A stretch of DNA of 64,000 nucleotides from Rhytidiadelphus loreus. Its lineage: Eukaryota > Streptophyta > Bryopsida > Hypnales > Hylocomiaceae. The DNA is taken from the NCBI GenBank assembly GCA_947034895.1, contig OX344763.1:66483093-66547092 (forward strand). The letters run 5' to 3'. Numbering within the stretch: the first letter of the stretch is position 1; each line of letters opens with the position of its first letter. This document shows, piece after piece, positions 22,940 to 36,300 of the stretch. The notes below the pieces were generated by a model. That model was not told where the DNA came from, searched no databases, and worked only from the letters and a program-made list of their open reading frames with translations. The translations under genes were made by a program, and so were the position numbers.

Positions 22940-23570
22940 AAGCTAGTATACGAGCGTAGAGCGTGAGCTTGGAGCGTAGAGCATAGAATTTGGAGCGTAG
23001 AGCTTCTATATTAAACGGAAAGAAGGAAAAAATTGATGAAATGGGATGATGGATTGGAAAAAATAATTTAGAAATTGGATGAAGGTGGAAAAAGGGTTTA
23101 GGGTTCAGATTTTTTTTTGGAAAGATGATGAGAAAAAACATTGGAGAAATGGATGGAGGTAAATGAAAACATTTAATTACATTTTCATAGGAAAAGAGGA
23201 GAACTCCCGGGAGAATTGCAAATGCTCTGTGGTGAAGGAAATTTCAGTAAGGAGATGAAGGTTGATGCAAGTGTGTCGATCCATACATTTTAGAGAATGT
23301 ATAGAAATATATAATTTTTTTGGCCATTCTATTTGACGTCAAGAAATGGATGAAATTGGTTTAGGATTTGGATGAATTCCGTTGGAAAATGAATGAAGTA
23401 GATGAAAAAGTAGATGAAAAAAGTGGATGAAAAAAGTGGATGAAAAAAGTGGATGAAAATAGTGGATGAAAATAGTGGATGAAAATAGATGTTATAATGA
23501 ATAAAAGAAGATTAGAAAATGGATGATGATGGATGAGGAATAGAGACCCATGTGACTTCAAAAAGTACAT
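22940..23570 (-). repeat. ACGCTC / TCATCCACTTT composite repeat, copy 1
   Basis: Read on the minus strand, a pyrimidine-rich tandem array (TTTTCATCCACTTTTTTCATCC type, 23395-23490 and around) is followed by repeated GCTCTACGCTCC and ends GCTCGTATACTAGC at about 22945. The same order and the same end occur on the plus strand at 37775-38225. It abuts a CCGG-rich element in both places, but at different points of it, so this is a separate repeat. Confidence 0.6.
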
Positions 23571-25153
23571 GAAACAGGATGGAAATAGGAGTGATCAAAA
23601 ATTATAAAAAGGATGTACATATAGGACAAATTAGGTTTGAAATATATGCAAAAGAAAGCAACGGGCTCATACCACATGCAGTCGACAATTATAATGTTTA
23701 TGTTTAGGGTTTTTTTTTTTGGACCCAACCTAATCCACCAATGAGAACAACATTGAGGTCCTCCTACAATGGGATTCATATGGTTTAGGGTATTGCGCTT
23801 TGGCATGAGTTATTTTTTTCCCCCTTATCATATCATGTATGCATGTTCGGATTATGTGTTAAGGAGGATGGAAGTCCTCTATGGAAGTAGAGTTCCTGGA
23901 ATGTTGATCGAAAGGTAATATAATTTCTCTGAAGCTTTCGAGATTTGAAAAAAATTTGATTTAGGGTATAGAAGGTACACGTCTACATCTCGTGCCATAA
24001 AATGGAGGACATCTAGGGACATCCAAGTTACACTTTTGGGTATAGAATTCAGAATCCATCGTAAGATTGACCATCTTGCACTAAGACTTAGTAATGGATT
24101 TCAACTAAAGTTTGGGGTGGTTTAATACAAGAATCTTTTGTATCTAGGCATATCACCATGCGAGTAGTCCTATCACCATGGGTGGAAAACATTGACGTAG
24201 GTATCATTGGCGGTTTAGGGTGAAGGTATCGGTTTAGACATTGCGGGACTTAGAATAGAAAAATAATCTTGCACTACGGTTTAGGGTGTAATTGAAAACC
24301 TATAATTGTGGACCTAATACCTTGGGTTTAAACATGCCAGGTTCCAAAAATACACACATTTTTATTTGTAGAAATTAGTTATTCGACTGAAGTTCATTTG
24401 CATTTCCTCTAATATATTTTTTATGATTTTGCTTAGGTAAACTAAAATATGTGTCACTACATATCTAAAAGTGCAGTTCAACCCACGTTGGTCATATAGG
24501 CCTCTAATCTTATACTACGGCATGCTTCTAGTATTGGCCTCCTTCTATCTAATGGAAATACTCTAGAACTTTGTTGGGAACCACAGTTGTAATTCATCAC
24601 TACACATTCTGGCTGCACGGAACAAGCACTATATTATCCTATAAGAAGGTGGGAGTAATTAAGAATACATTGCCTCCCACACCTAATTATGCTCACTGTA
24701 CAACTGAGGAAGACACGTTCTAGGCATACCTTCTTGAACAATAATGTAATTCTCGGCACCGAGAGGCACCTTGTCGGTGCTCTCGGTATGCATAATTTAA
24801 TCCAGTAGTCCTAGCATCATCATTGAAGAATTGGAATCTAGGGAAGTGTTCTTCCAATCTCTAGTTTCAAATTTTGGGCAATGAAACTTTATTTAGAAAG
24901 GCATTATATCGGATATTGTCTACGAACATTCATATCCCTCCAAAATGTAAATACAAGATACTAGAGGTAGAAACAATATCAATTAGAAGGCCTTGTGCAA
25001 CTTCTAGAAAACAATTGAGAACTCAAATCGAGTAGTGGCCCTTTTAGTCTCACTACAAATGATACATCAAACACGTTCAGAAAACATCACCCATAGGTGT
25101 TTAGTGCTAGGCTATCAACAATGGCCAATGTCTTCGGGAACGTACTGAATGCT
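23571..25153. other. Non-coding DNA with one strong hairpin
   Basis: No gene seen. At 24758-24787 ACCGAGAGGCACC pairs with GGTGCTCTCGGT across a short loop, and the outer GCATACC (24724) and GGTATGC (24785) extend the inverted arrangement. It might be an end of the Mutator-like element to the right, or a MITE remnant. Confidence 0.4.
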
Positions 25154-28100
25154 TTATAGACTCAAGATGCCACTTTGAAGAAGACGATTCACCTCGTTGA
25201 AGCTAAAACTAGGAGTATGAATAAACACATCTACATTTGCATCTAGTTGGCAGACGCCAACGAAGAGGAAGTATAAATGCTTGCAATTTGCCCACTGTCC
25301 TCTTTTTCCTAGAGCCTTTGTTGACATCTCCTTAAAATAAGGGCAAGTGCAATCAGGGAATGATCCTACAGTGACCACGTATTGTTGAATGGCAGGCGGT
25401 GTACCTGAGTCAATAATGATGATGCATCCAAAGCCAGGATGCGGTACCATAGTGACTTGACGAACCACTGCTTCCAAAATAAGTGCTGAAGCGCAGTTGT
25501 TAGCTTGTTTAGTTGTAGGTGACTTTGGGTTTCTTCGAATTTTCTTACCTAACCTTATACTCGGATGCTCTGCGGGAGAGTCGGGAACCCGAATTCCGGA
25601 AACATCAGCTGGTAGATCATTGTGCCCAAATAGCCTGCGGGGAGAGATTTCAACACATTGTGGAAGTCGGAAACCTGCATTCTGGAAGTCTAGAATTTCT
25701 TTGGGCGTAAGACTAGTTCCAACCTGCACTGGCCAAATGTCAGGCACTTCCGGTTTCGAGAGAACCCACTTCCGTCGTGAACCCTTCACGCATCGTGAAA
25801 TGTCGTCGTTGCAAAAGAAAAATTGCATCCTTTCAATTCTATTCTTCCTATAATTGTCCATGTTCCCTGTGTATGTAGGTGCAGTAGTTCCCCTATTGCC
25901 TTGCACTATCTTTGCTACGCACTTCTTCCGTGTAATCGCTTGCAATGCAAAACACGCCTTCGACGACGTCTTGCTCAATCGGGCAATATGCCATTTTGAC
26001 TCATCACAGGCCGTTTCTTGAACCCTTCTCACTCGAGAGGCCCCAACTGCTTGACATGTTGACATTGGGTCATGTGACTCCAATAATTCCGTATCCTCAT
26101 AATTCGAGAAAGGCAACGCATCTTCAGTAATGGTCTCCAAGTTAGTAAGTGACGCTTGGGCATGCCTGCTCCTCGTTCCAACACGTGGTCGGGAATAGTT
26201 CACTTTGTCAGGCCGGTGTGAATCTTGCTCAGAACCAGGAGGAAGATTGGGCATTCGCAGCTCTGATCCAAAAACTTCTTCGCCTTCCAGATGAGGCTGT
26301 CTACTGCAGTATTCTCCAACGCCTGGCACTGTTGCCATGGCATCATTCAATCCCTTCGGATTACCAGTACGTTGGGCATACCGGTGTGCTGAATGAAGTA
26401 GTAGTTCTTCTTTTCTTGGACCATTACCTGGTCTCTCACCTTTTAAGAACTGGTAGTATCTAACCATTTGCATGAATGCTCGAACATAATCATCCACAGT
26501 AGCTACATACAAATCATTCCCGCGTTTTCCTGATTGTTGCATCCATTTATTATGAACCGTCTCAACAAGGTTGCAAGTAGGAATCTGGATGAGTTCATTT
26601 TGAGACAACCCTTGTACCGCCAAACATGCATAGTCATTTTCAAAAATAGAAGTAGGCATGTATATCAAGGATAAGAGTTTGCGGTTCCACATGAGTGGAT
26701 GCGGTACTCATGAAATATACGACAACAACTGCAATGACAGAGGACAACTAACAAAGCTAACCTAACGCAAAGAACTGTGGACTCAATTGGAAATGCGGAT
26801 AAACATGGTTTCGAAAATAATGAATCTCACAGTGTCCATGAAGGCTCCTCATTGTCTGTATCTGAAATGCCAGAAGGCCAACCACAACTCTAGTCGGCGA
26901 AGACCGTCTTCAGTTGTGGCTCCTGAAGAATGCCACCACGTTCGAATGGCATGAAACCTAATCTCGGACTCCTCTAAAGAGTTTGCATCTTTATATTGTT
27001 TGCACAATTTTCGGTGCTGATCTTGGAGGTCACCACGAATGTCCGCTTTTGTGTGCTTCTCCAGTGATTGAGTCCAGTGAAATAAACATGTACGCTCCCT
27101 ATTGGACATAGGGACGCTAGGGTCACCACTGCCATAGACAATCCTCACCGCATTCCAGTTTGCTTGTGCTGAATCAGCCATGAAACCCTTAAAATAAGGC
27201 AATGGAATTCCATGTCTGCCCATGACAACGTTCAAATTTTTCCAGAAGTCACATTGGGCAACTGCATCTTCTGATTGCATATCGGACACCGCAATAGTCA
27301 TTACACGACAATATCGCGTGTCATAAACATGACACGCAATAGTCGTCCACTGCTTCACACGCCTCACATGGTTGAACATGATCCAACCATCTTCTAGGTC
27401 TCCTCCGGGCTGCATGCGAGTTACTAGGTCGACGCCACTGCCAGGACCAACCTCGGACATTTTGAACACAAACACTTTGTCGGAGTCAGATCCCTGCCCC
27501 GGGAATTTGTTCTCTTGAACAAATGCCCAATTGCTGCATCCTCGAAGCTTTGTGATGTTGTCCATAACTCCGAAACGGCGAAAGTACTTGAATGTAGTGA
27601 CTTCGTTTCGAATGCTCGGCGAACTCATGAATTTGCATTTCTCGAGAACCGGTGTCAATTCATGTATTCCGAATTGGGTGGGCAGAGCTCCCTTTGCTCG
27701 GAGAAGCATACCTCCCAATAACTCCTTGCTTGCTTCTAGAACGATAGCTGAATTTGTTGCTGATGGATTCCGCTCAACTTGGTCCGAAATCATAGAACGC
27801 ATCTTCTCCTTCGAGTCTCGGCAGTCTCCTGCTCTCACAGGATGATTGTGAGAACCAAAATGAACACAAGCTCGAGTCATGTCAGCCGAGCCAACTACAT
27901 AATAAATTTTGGCACGACAACTATCAATACATGATGGAGCAGTGCAACATATCTTGCACGTGATAGTCGATCCAAACGGAGGAATTCCTCCAACTTCAAA
28001 TGGAACAGGGGAACAACCATCCCATTCAGTCTCATTGATCAGGGTTACACGGTGCTCACGAGTGAGGTAGTCACAAGATGAGTTGTCACAACGAAGATGC

Positions 28101-28933
28101 CCTACGCATGATGACAATCTAAATGTAAGAGCGTCTCCATTTTTTATGTTTGTCGTATGCAAATTAGACCACACGTGACCGTCGTAGCGTTTCTCCATTC
28201 TTGCGAGAAGTTTCGCTTGAGAGAAAGACGCACACTGACCTACGATTGCCGGTAACTCAAATATCACATCATTGTTATACAGAGGCGGAAGAAATTGGAC
28301 AACACAAATTCGGATAATGTTCCAATCGACCTTTTTAAACGCATTCCTAGAGCCCTTTGTTTGGCACAACCTCCGTAGACATGGAATGATAGAGGGTTCA
28401 TGAGAAGATGATGAAGCTGTCACAAAGGCAGGTGAATGTGAGGAAGATGAGGTACGTCTCTGAACAGAACGCGCTGAATTCGATTTCAAAAGTTTAGAAG
28501 GTGAGGATGAGTCGTCAGAATCATTGCTATCAAGGGCAATGACCTCAACCCCAGGCTCAACCTTCACAGTATTCAAGAACGGTGTCTGGAATGTGCTAGT
28601 GCTAGAAAGTCTAGTTGTACCTCTTGGAGTGGTATCTCCAGCAACGGATAGAGGTAAACCATACGCTAAATACCGACCTGCACGCAAATGCCATTTCTTA
28701 ATAGGTCCAAGAACAACGGCCTCTTGACCTATTGTATGCGTCAAGTCCCCAGTAGAACTATCAAACACCTCTTCATCAATATCCAAAGAGTTCTCTAAAA
28801 GAAGAAATCGAGCACTCAATCGCGAGGAATTCACAACAGCGTATCCCAAGTCACCAACAGGAAAGGAAATCGGGACCACTATTCCAAGTGCTCTCACAAC
28901 TACCATCGAAGCAAACGTCATACTAATGGTCAA
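25154..28933 (-). CDS. Mutator-like (MULE) transposase, two main coding blocks
   Basis: A cut-and-paste DNA transposase. Block 1 (28933-26849) has a serine-rich N-terminal half, a cysteine/histidine domain resembling a GCM/FLYWCH-type zinc-binding domain (CKICCTAPSC, then CVHFGSHNHP), and the MULE catalytic region (VYDTRYCRVM, then FKGFMADSAQANW and CLFHWTQS). Block 2 (26692-25154) starts LMWNRKLLSLIYMP and ends with a SWIM zinc motif, CTCPYF then WANCKHLYFLF. Between them MRSLHGHCEIHYFRNH, VYPHFQ and QFFAL continues in another frame. The join needs a splice or a one-base shift near 26.86 kb, then a possible 55-base intron (26761-26707). The start is taken at the first ATG of the long frame. 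Terminal inverted repeats were not identified. It may be a recently dead or still spliceable copy. Confidence 0.78.
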
Positions 28934-29430
28934 GCAAGCCTCTCGAAAACCAAACTATTACATTGCTGGTACACCATAGAATTTCAAATAATCCGAGTGT
29001 ATGGAATGAAGGAATGGTGACACCGTCCTCAGAGTCCCTAGGTATGGCTGAACATTCTCGATGATTCTCTCTCTTAGATTTTTAAATTGTGCATCATACA
29101 AGTAATGTAGGTGTTACCATCTAATGACGGAAATATCTGACTACAACGACATTCATTTATTACGACTTATTTCACCACCAAAAAATCCTATTCTATGGTT
29201 GGCGATCCATAAGATAAATAATATAAGTTACTATTCATTTATGCCCTGTGCATCTAAAATGTATTGTCTGACAGAACTTAACAATCAGGGGGAATATCGA
29301 GAAGAACTTGACGGTGACAATTAGTAATGCATGATAGAGGAATTGACTACAATCCACTAGACGTCCTTCAAACTCTGTTAAGGTATTAACAACACCTATG
29401 AGTCCTTTCTCAGCCCCCCCAAACCTATAC
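28934..29430. other. AT-rich spacer
   Basis: No gene or clear repeat. It separates the 5' end of the MULE gene from a C-rich tandem array; the MULE promoter would lie here. Confidence 0.5.
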
Positions 29431-29639
29431 CGAACAGAGTGGCATCCAAATCTAACCCTCCCGGTACAAATCCCAGACCACATCCTACCCAAGCGATAAA
29501 CCATCTATGCCGGCTGGCTCCCCCTGCCACACCATCCCCGTTCAACCCCGACCATACCCGATTGGACCCCCAGCCTCACCATCCCAGTACACCTTCACAT
29601 CCATACCCGACTGGAAACCCTCCCTCAACCTCCAATTCA

Positions 29640-30090
29640 ATTTCTAAACCCAATCCGATTAGAAATCCACCTGCAACCAACCTTCAGATCCTAGAACTGT
29701 ACCCAATAAGAAATCCGCCTGCTTCATCATGTTCGATCCCCCGTCAATACCCAATTAGAAACGCACCCGCATCCTCCAGATTGATCCACCGACCATATAC
29801 GATTAGATACCCACCCGCACTATACTCGCCCCCTCCAGATTGATCCCCGTCCCTTCCCGATTAGAATCCCTCCCGCCCCATACCCGCACCCTCTTGTTCC
29901 ATCCCCAACCCTTACCGATTAGAAACCCGCCCGCACCCACCCAGCCCAGACATCGCACCTTTTTGTTCCATCCCCGACCCTTACCGATTAGAAACCCGCC
30001 CGCACCCACCCAACTCGGACATCGCACCCTCCTGTTCCATCCCCGACCCTTACCGATTAGAAACCCGCCCGCACCCATCCAACCCGGACA
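29640..30090. repeat. C-rich 69-bp tandem repeat
   Basis: The distal three units are 69 bases long (CTTACCGATT at 29911, 29980 and 30049), each with AGAAACCCGCCCGCAC. Upstream units are shorter and more diverged but keep the RATTAGAAAYCC core. Because 69 is a multiple of three, long proline-rich frames run on the plus strand and glycine-rich ones on the minus strand. I treat both as artefacts. It is extremely C-rich on the plus strand, just 5' of the methyltransferase-like gene. Confidence 0.8.
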
Positions 30091-30348
30091 TCGAAAAGGC
30101 CCAAACCGAGCGGAACAGGTCTTTGACTACTCACCGCACCCCGATGACATTCCTCGTCGACTCGTGAATTCAAACCCTAACTCGAGGGATCTGGAGGATA
30201 GAATCTCCGAGGCCACCGACTGCACTACAATCTCATGAAACTCGTATTGAGAACTCTCACTCCTGTCCGGAATTTTTCTCTGTATATGCGCTCCCGAGCT
30301 TTTACGGTTCACTGGACGCGGGGATTTGGAGAAACGAATTGGGGAGCA

Positions 30349-33300
30349 ATGGACCGCAACCTCAGATCAAGGCGCGGACAAGTTGGTGGTGAAACTAGCG
30401 GGGGAGTCACCAACACAGCATCAAGCCTTCCGTCCGCAATCGCAACAACTGAGGTTTGTAATGATGAATGGTTTGAGGGGAGTGGTTGAAGGGAAGTCGA
30501 TGTTGTCCGGGAAGGGAACTGTCTCCGTTGCATTTGGATTGTGGTGCTCGTGACTGTCTGCGGGCGCTAGGACATTGGTAGAGAACGCATTCGGGGAGGT
30601 GAGTTGGGATTGTCAGGGGCTCCCATTACTGGGTGGACTGTGAACTTAAGCAAGGGGTTCGGTGTGATGGTTTCAGTCTCGGGGCTGAAGGCGAAGGAGG
30701 TAGAGGCAGCATATGCATGCGGGTTCGGGGAGTCAGGGTTATCCGTTGTCTTGTATGTTCGAGGGCAGGGGGGAAGTTATGCACGGGATTCGGGGATCAG
30801 GGATCCGTCTTGGGGCCGAGAGGGAGGGAGGAGGGGTGTCGCTTATACATGGGGTGTAGGGATCAGGGGATAGTCTCGGGGCCGAGAGCGAGGGAGGAAG
30901 GGGGGAGATTATGCATGGGGTTCAGGGATCTTGGATCAGTCTCGGGGCCGAGAAGGGGGAGGCAAGAGGGCAGGGCATGCAAGGGGTTCGGAGAGTCACG
31001 AATGTCCGGGGCCTTGTGAGTGTAGGGGCCAGCTCGGGATACATGGGGTTCGGGGAGTCATGAATGTCCGGGGTCTTGTCACTGTTGGGTGCAGCTCGGG
31101 ATGCATGGGGTTCGGGGATCAGGGAGCCGTCTCGGGGCCGAGAGGGAGGGAGGAGGGGTGTCGCTTATGCATGGGGTGTGGGGATCAGGGGATAGTCTCG
31201 GGGCCGAGAGCGAGGGAGGAAGGGGGGAGGTTATGCATGGGGTTCGGGGATCTCGGATCAGTCTCGGGGCCGAGAGGGGGGAGGCAAGAAGGCAGGGCAT
31301 GCAAGGGGTTCGGGGAGTCACGAATGTCCGGGGCCTTGTGAGTGTGGGGGCCAGCTCGGGATGCAAGGGGTTCGGGGAGTCATGAATGTCGGGGGCCTTG
31401 TTAGTGTGGGGTGCAGCTCGGGATGCATGGGGTTCGGGGATCAGGGATCCGTCTCGGGGCCGAGAGGGTAGAGGGAGGGGTGTCGCTTATGCATGGGGTT
31501 CGGGGCACTACGGTCAGTCCCGGTGCTGAGAGAGAAGGGGAAAGGGGGAAGCATATGCATGTGGGGAGGGGTGATGGGGTCTGTCTCAGGTGCCGAGAGG
31601 GAGAGGCGTGCTCGAAGGCACATGCATGAGGGGAGGGGAGTTGGGCAAGTCTGTTGTCTTGTGCATTGGTGGGATTGACTGGGTTGAGGGGGGGTGGTCT
31701 TCATGGATTTCATAATTGTAGCTATTTGATTTGAGTACGTTTCTTCTATTTATATGTATACTGGATCTCAGTACTAGGATTATTCTCTTATATTTTTGTC
31801 TGTGGACTTCAGCAGGTCGCAGTGGAGCACTCAGCTAGCATTCCAGAGTCGCATATAATGGAGTCTGAGAACCTGCTCAATGATACTGATGTAGCCAATG
31901 TAGAGATGATTTCCACATCTGTTACTCCAGATATGCTTCCCCTGATTCCTCCACAAGTGCCACGTCCATGGCCCGTTGTAAGTTTGGATGACCTTCTCAA
32001 GGACCTAGATGATAATTGTAGTGGCCATTACAATTGTAGTGTAGGGTCTTCCACTCATTCGTCAGTGACCTCGGTAGACACCGGGGACTCTGAGATATTG
32101 ACATCTTCGTCTGCAGATTCAAGCACAGACACTCTTATATTTTGTTGTGGTGATTACCGATTACTTTCTGAGACATGCGTTTGCGGCCTCTGATGTACGC
32201 AGTCATCTTATTGTACTCATCTATTGTCGAATATTACCCCTCATTATTTCTGTAAATTCGATGGCTACGGTCCTTGATACTTTTCTCGACCAAATTTTGG
32301 ATATGCATACTTCCAATGATGTTTGGTGCAGGACATGATTATGAATGACTAATGTGAGCCACGTCGTCCATCTGTATGTAAAGCAGAACAATGAGGAATT
32401 GCTTCCTCTGGAGACGCCTCTGAAATCTGTTGGATCCGCTATGGTGGATGCCCAACAACAACCTGAGATGGAGTCGGATACAGATATGGAGGATGAGTTA
32501 GAAGGACCGATCCCGAGAATCCAGGATGATTTCCTAGAGGACGACATCCGACGAGCCCAGAAGATGGATACCATTTCAATCTTATCGAGTTTGAGGCTAG
32601 CACCTTCTGAGCACTCACACATGCGAATTCCGTTGTGTAGGTTAGTGCCGATGCCTATGGTCCGCCCGACTTTGTCATGCGATTTGACTCTCCTGGAAAA
32701 TAAGTTCACAAACGGATACGACGAGGGAGCGAGGGTCTTCTATGTTTCCATTGCAGATGAGCAAGGCAAAACTGCTCAGTTCACTACATCTGAGAAAGAA
32801 GCGTGGGGTCCCATATGGAATGCTGTGAATGATCAATTCAGCATGTAGTTGTCAAGCAACCATGACCTGGAGCATTTAAGGAATTCAAAGTTTTTCGTCT
32901 GTGATAGAAATCACAGACGAATAGCTTGGATGAATCATATTTCTCGCCTTCATTCAATGGATGTGAATTGGCACATATGCGTGGATTCAATTGTCTTGGA
33001 CACAAGACACAGAATTGGTGTGGCCATGCAGGCTATGCACGATATTAACAAGTGAGTCTTTCCTACTAGTGCTTTAATGACGATCATGTGCTTCTTTGTT
33101 GAAGTGTTTGGATTTGTGCACTTTTAATTCATTTAACTAGATCATGTGATTCTGTGACAGGAGCACGGAACATTCTCACGTGAAAACGAACCTCGTGCAC
33201 ATACTTTACAGAGTTCAGAAGTATGGGGTTATGGAGATTGAGAAGTTCAATGAGCTCCTGAGTGTAGAGGAAGTCAGAACATGCCAACAAACTACACGGA

Positions 33301-36300
33301 AGACTTGGTATAAGATGCCTTTGGAGGTGTTCACTTCATTTATTTTCAAGGTATGGGAATAGATCTTAAGAATGAATATACTAGTATTTCTTTCATTTGA
33401 TTGACGATCGAGCACCTTAAACCTCCCTACGACGCAGTAGGTGGCTGATCACTTGTGTTATGGTTTCTAGCAAGATATTGCAGCTTCTACAGACCTAACA
33501 GTTCGGAAGTACTACGAAGATACTCCAAAGGACGAAGTCAAGCCAGAAGGTGTTGCAGATGCAATGCGATGTTCCATCAAGGACTCCACTGAAAAGTTGT
33601 ACAAGAAGCTATCTAAAATAGTGGCAGTAGCGTCTCCTGCGCTTGGCAAGGATTGGTTGCTTGAGGTAAATCCGTTATACATTTTCATGATGAAGTATGA
33701 TGTTACACACTTCATTTCTCGCGCACTGGAAATTCATAATCTTGTTTTTTGGGCAGATTGAGAGGCATTGGAGCATGTTTTCCACACCGGAACTGACCCT
33801 CGAGAAGCTTCAGCTAATAGCTACTGCTAATGTCAACCCCACCTTCAAGGTGAGATGGCTGAAGTGGATTAACGCATCTACATCATCTCGGGAGGCACCG
33901 AAATTTCCTCCACATCCAGTCAATGAGGACAAGTTGCAGCTTTTTCTCGCTAAGGCTTGTTGGTATGCTAGGGTACGTCCTTCATGCACTCATGGAAAAT
34001 TCTGATTTAAGTTCTTCTGCAATATTTGAATTTGAATTCAATCTATAAATACTAGACACGACCACTGTAACGTTCTTTTTTTATACACTTCATTCTTAAA
34101 TCCTAATACTAGTACTCTGCAGATGGAGGAGGGAGCCAACGACCTTCTCGAATCTATTTTGCGAGCAGACAACATTACTGTGGACATGGAGGTGTCCACT
34201 GAGCCTCAAACATTGAGCAACTACTTGGAGGGGTGGCGGATGAAACTATGGGAACATGCTTACACCGGTACATTCAAGGGAGCAGATGCTTTCAAGAAAT
34301 CGAACTCGTTTAAAGATTTTAGAGGCTCTTTATTCGCTGTGAAGAGGTTAATTTACAGGTACTACATGAAATTACGTACGCTCTGCATTTACTTATTGTA
34401 CTATGTCTTGAACAAGATTTTCAATGAGCAATATTTACTTTAATGTTGGTCATAGTCTCTTAAAGCTGCCTACAGACTTCTTGTATCCATTTGATGACGC
34501 TCTGAACTTCGTGCCAGGTTCCATGGAGTTGTTGTATAGCACAATAGCATAATGTTGTTGACAGTTGTGAGGTCATTTTTAACTAATGCTGTCCTCTGCA
34601 TGTAGGTACTTCAAATTTGAATTGTATGCTAAAAAGGCCATTGCAAAGGCCGACTTGCCTCCGTTTCTTACGACATGGTTAGATCGGACATCGGTCGATT
34701 GCATGTTCTCTCCTACGCAAATGAAGAATTGGATGAGTTCACATTTGTAGGCGTGTCCGTGGTACCTTGAATGCAACTTCGGAATCACTCCACCCGAAGA
34801 GGAGGCACTCTTTCAGACGTTGAAAGAGTCAACAACTGTGGAGCCGGAGTTCAATGAATTCAAAGGACTGGATCCGGAGGCCAGAGACAAAGCACTGAAG
34901 AAACGAGAGGCCTCGGACAGTCAAGAGGAAGTTGGAGAAACTAGAAGATGCCAAGAAGAAGACCGAAGAGAACAAGAGGAAGAAGTTGGAGGCCCAAGTG
35001 GAAAAAGAGAAGGAGAAGGCAAACAAGAAGGGCTCTAAAAGGAAAGTTGAAACGCCGGTGCAAGGACCTGCGTAAGAACCAGCAACAAGCACGGCCAATA
35101 TGACGGAAGGATCATCTGGGTTCTCTCTCACGCAGGAGCGGTTGGTGCATGGGTTCACGCCTAGAACACATACTATTGACCCTGTTCCGGATACAGAAGA
35201 GTGCATATTAAACCTGTCGGTTGGTATTCTTCCCGGTAATACTAAGGCCTTTGACGACGTGAAGGCCTTTTTGTCCTCGGTAAACGCATTCTTTATCTTC
35301 ATGGTCCAATCTTCTCTTCTTAGTATTTCAATTGGACTAGAATCTACAATCTCTAATTTTTATTTACTCTCTACATCGGATCTTTATCATTCTTTACGGG
35401 GTAGCCAACAGTAGTCTTGCATCTATGTGCTGTGGTCCGATTGCTAAACCATGTCTCCGGAATTGTATTGTACAGCATTCAAAAGACAAGGAACGGCGCT
35501 TCAACGGTGTATGTGGTAACCACAGTGCAATGGATTTGATGTTTGCGGATGTGCCTGAGGGTCTCCACGTTCCTACTATTTCAGCTCCACCTGGACCGAT
35601 CCCTAAGTGGAACCAGTTTCACGACAAATGGTTGATGCCTGTTTTTGACTTTGCGGAAGAATACCTCCACGACAACGGTGGACTTCTGGTCATGTACCCA
35701 GCCCCTTCCCAAGCACACCAAAGCCACCTCCTTGGATGTTGCAAAGAATACGATTTCAAGATACTGTTCACTTGGTTTGGCATGAACCACCTCCATTTGA
35801 CATCACCTTCTGATCCAACGAAGACGGTAATTTCACATTCAATTGAATTCTATTCTTGTACATCTTGTTCCATTACATTTACTTCTTGGCACCGATTATT
35901 GTTTCCATTCTTGTGGTTAGCAATTCTAACTTTGCAACGTTTACAGACTATGCGGTTTGCAATTTCTCTGGTTGTTAGAGAATGTGGACCAAAGACGGAA
36001 TTAGAGTTTGGTTTCCAATTCGTCCCCTCTCATGACGCGGTTGGGGTCAATGTTGCCCGTGATGACATCCTACAGAATTTCTGTAACAAAGAGGATGTCA
36101 CAATGAATGGGAACATACCTTGGCGTGGACCTCGTGAAAAGGCCCGCCCATTCATGCAAATGCTAGTTGAAGCATGCTCTCAACCTGGGGATGTTGTGGT
36201 GGACTGTACCGCGTCTACAGGTAACCTCGCGTTTTTGTAATGCTTTGTTTTCATGTTCTGTACCATGACATTTCTGTTTTTAGTTCCATGCTCATAGATT

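Noticed and set aside
29439..30238. Two overlapping proline-rich open frames (plus) and a glycine-rich frame (minus)
   Set aside because: They follow a 69-bp C-rich tandem repeat whose length is a multiple of three, so open frames with repeated peptides arise on both strands without coding selection.
30604..31713. Many overlapping glycine- and arginine-rich frames
   Set aside because: Products of the G-rich 322-bp repeat, in several frames and on both strands; the stretch fits better as intron 1 of the methyltransferase-like gene.
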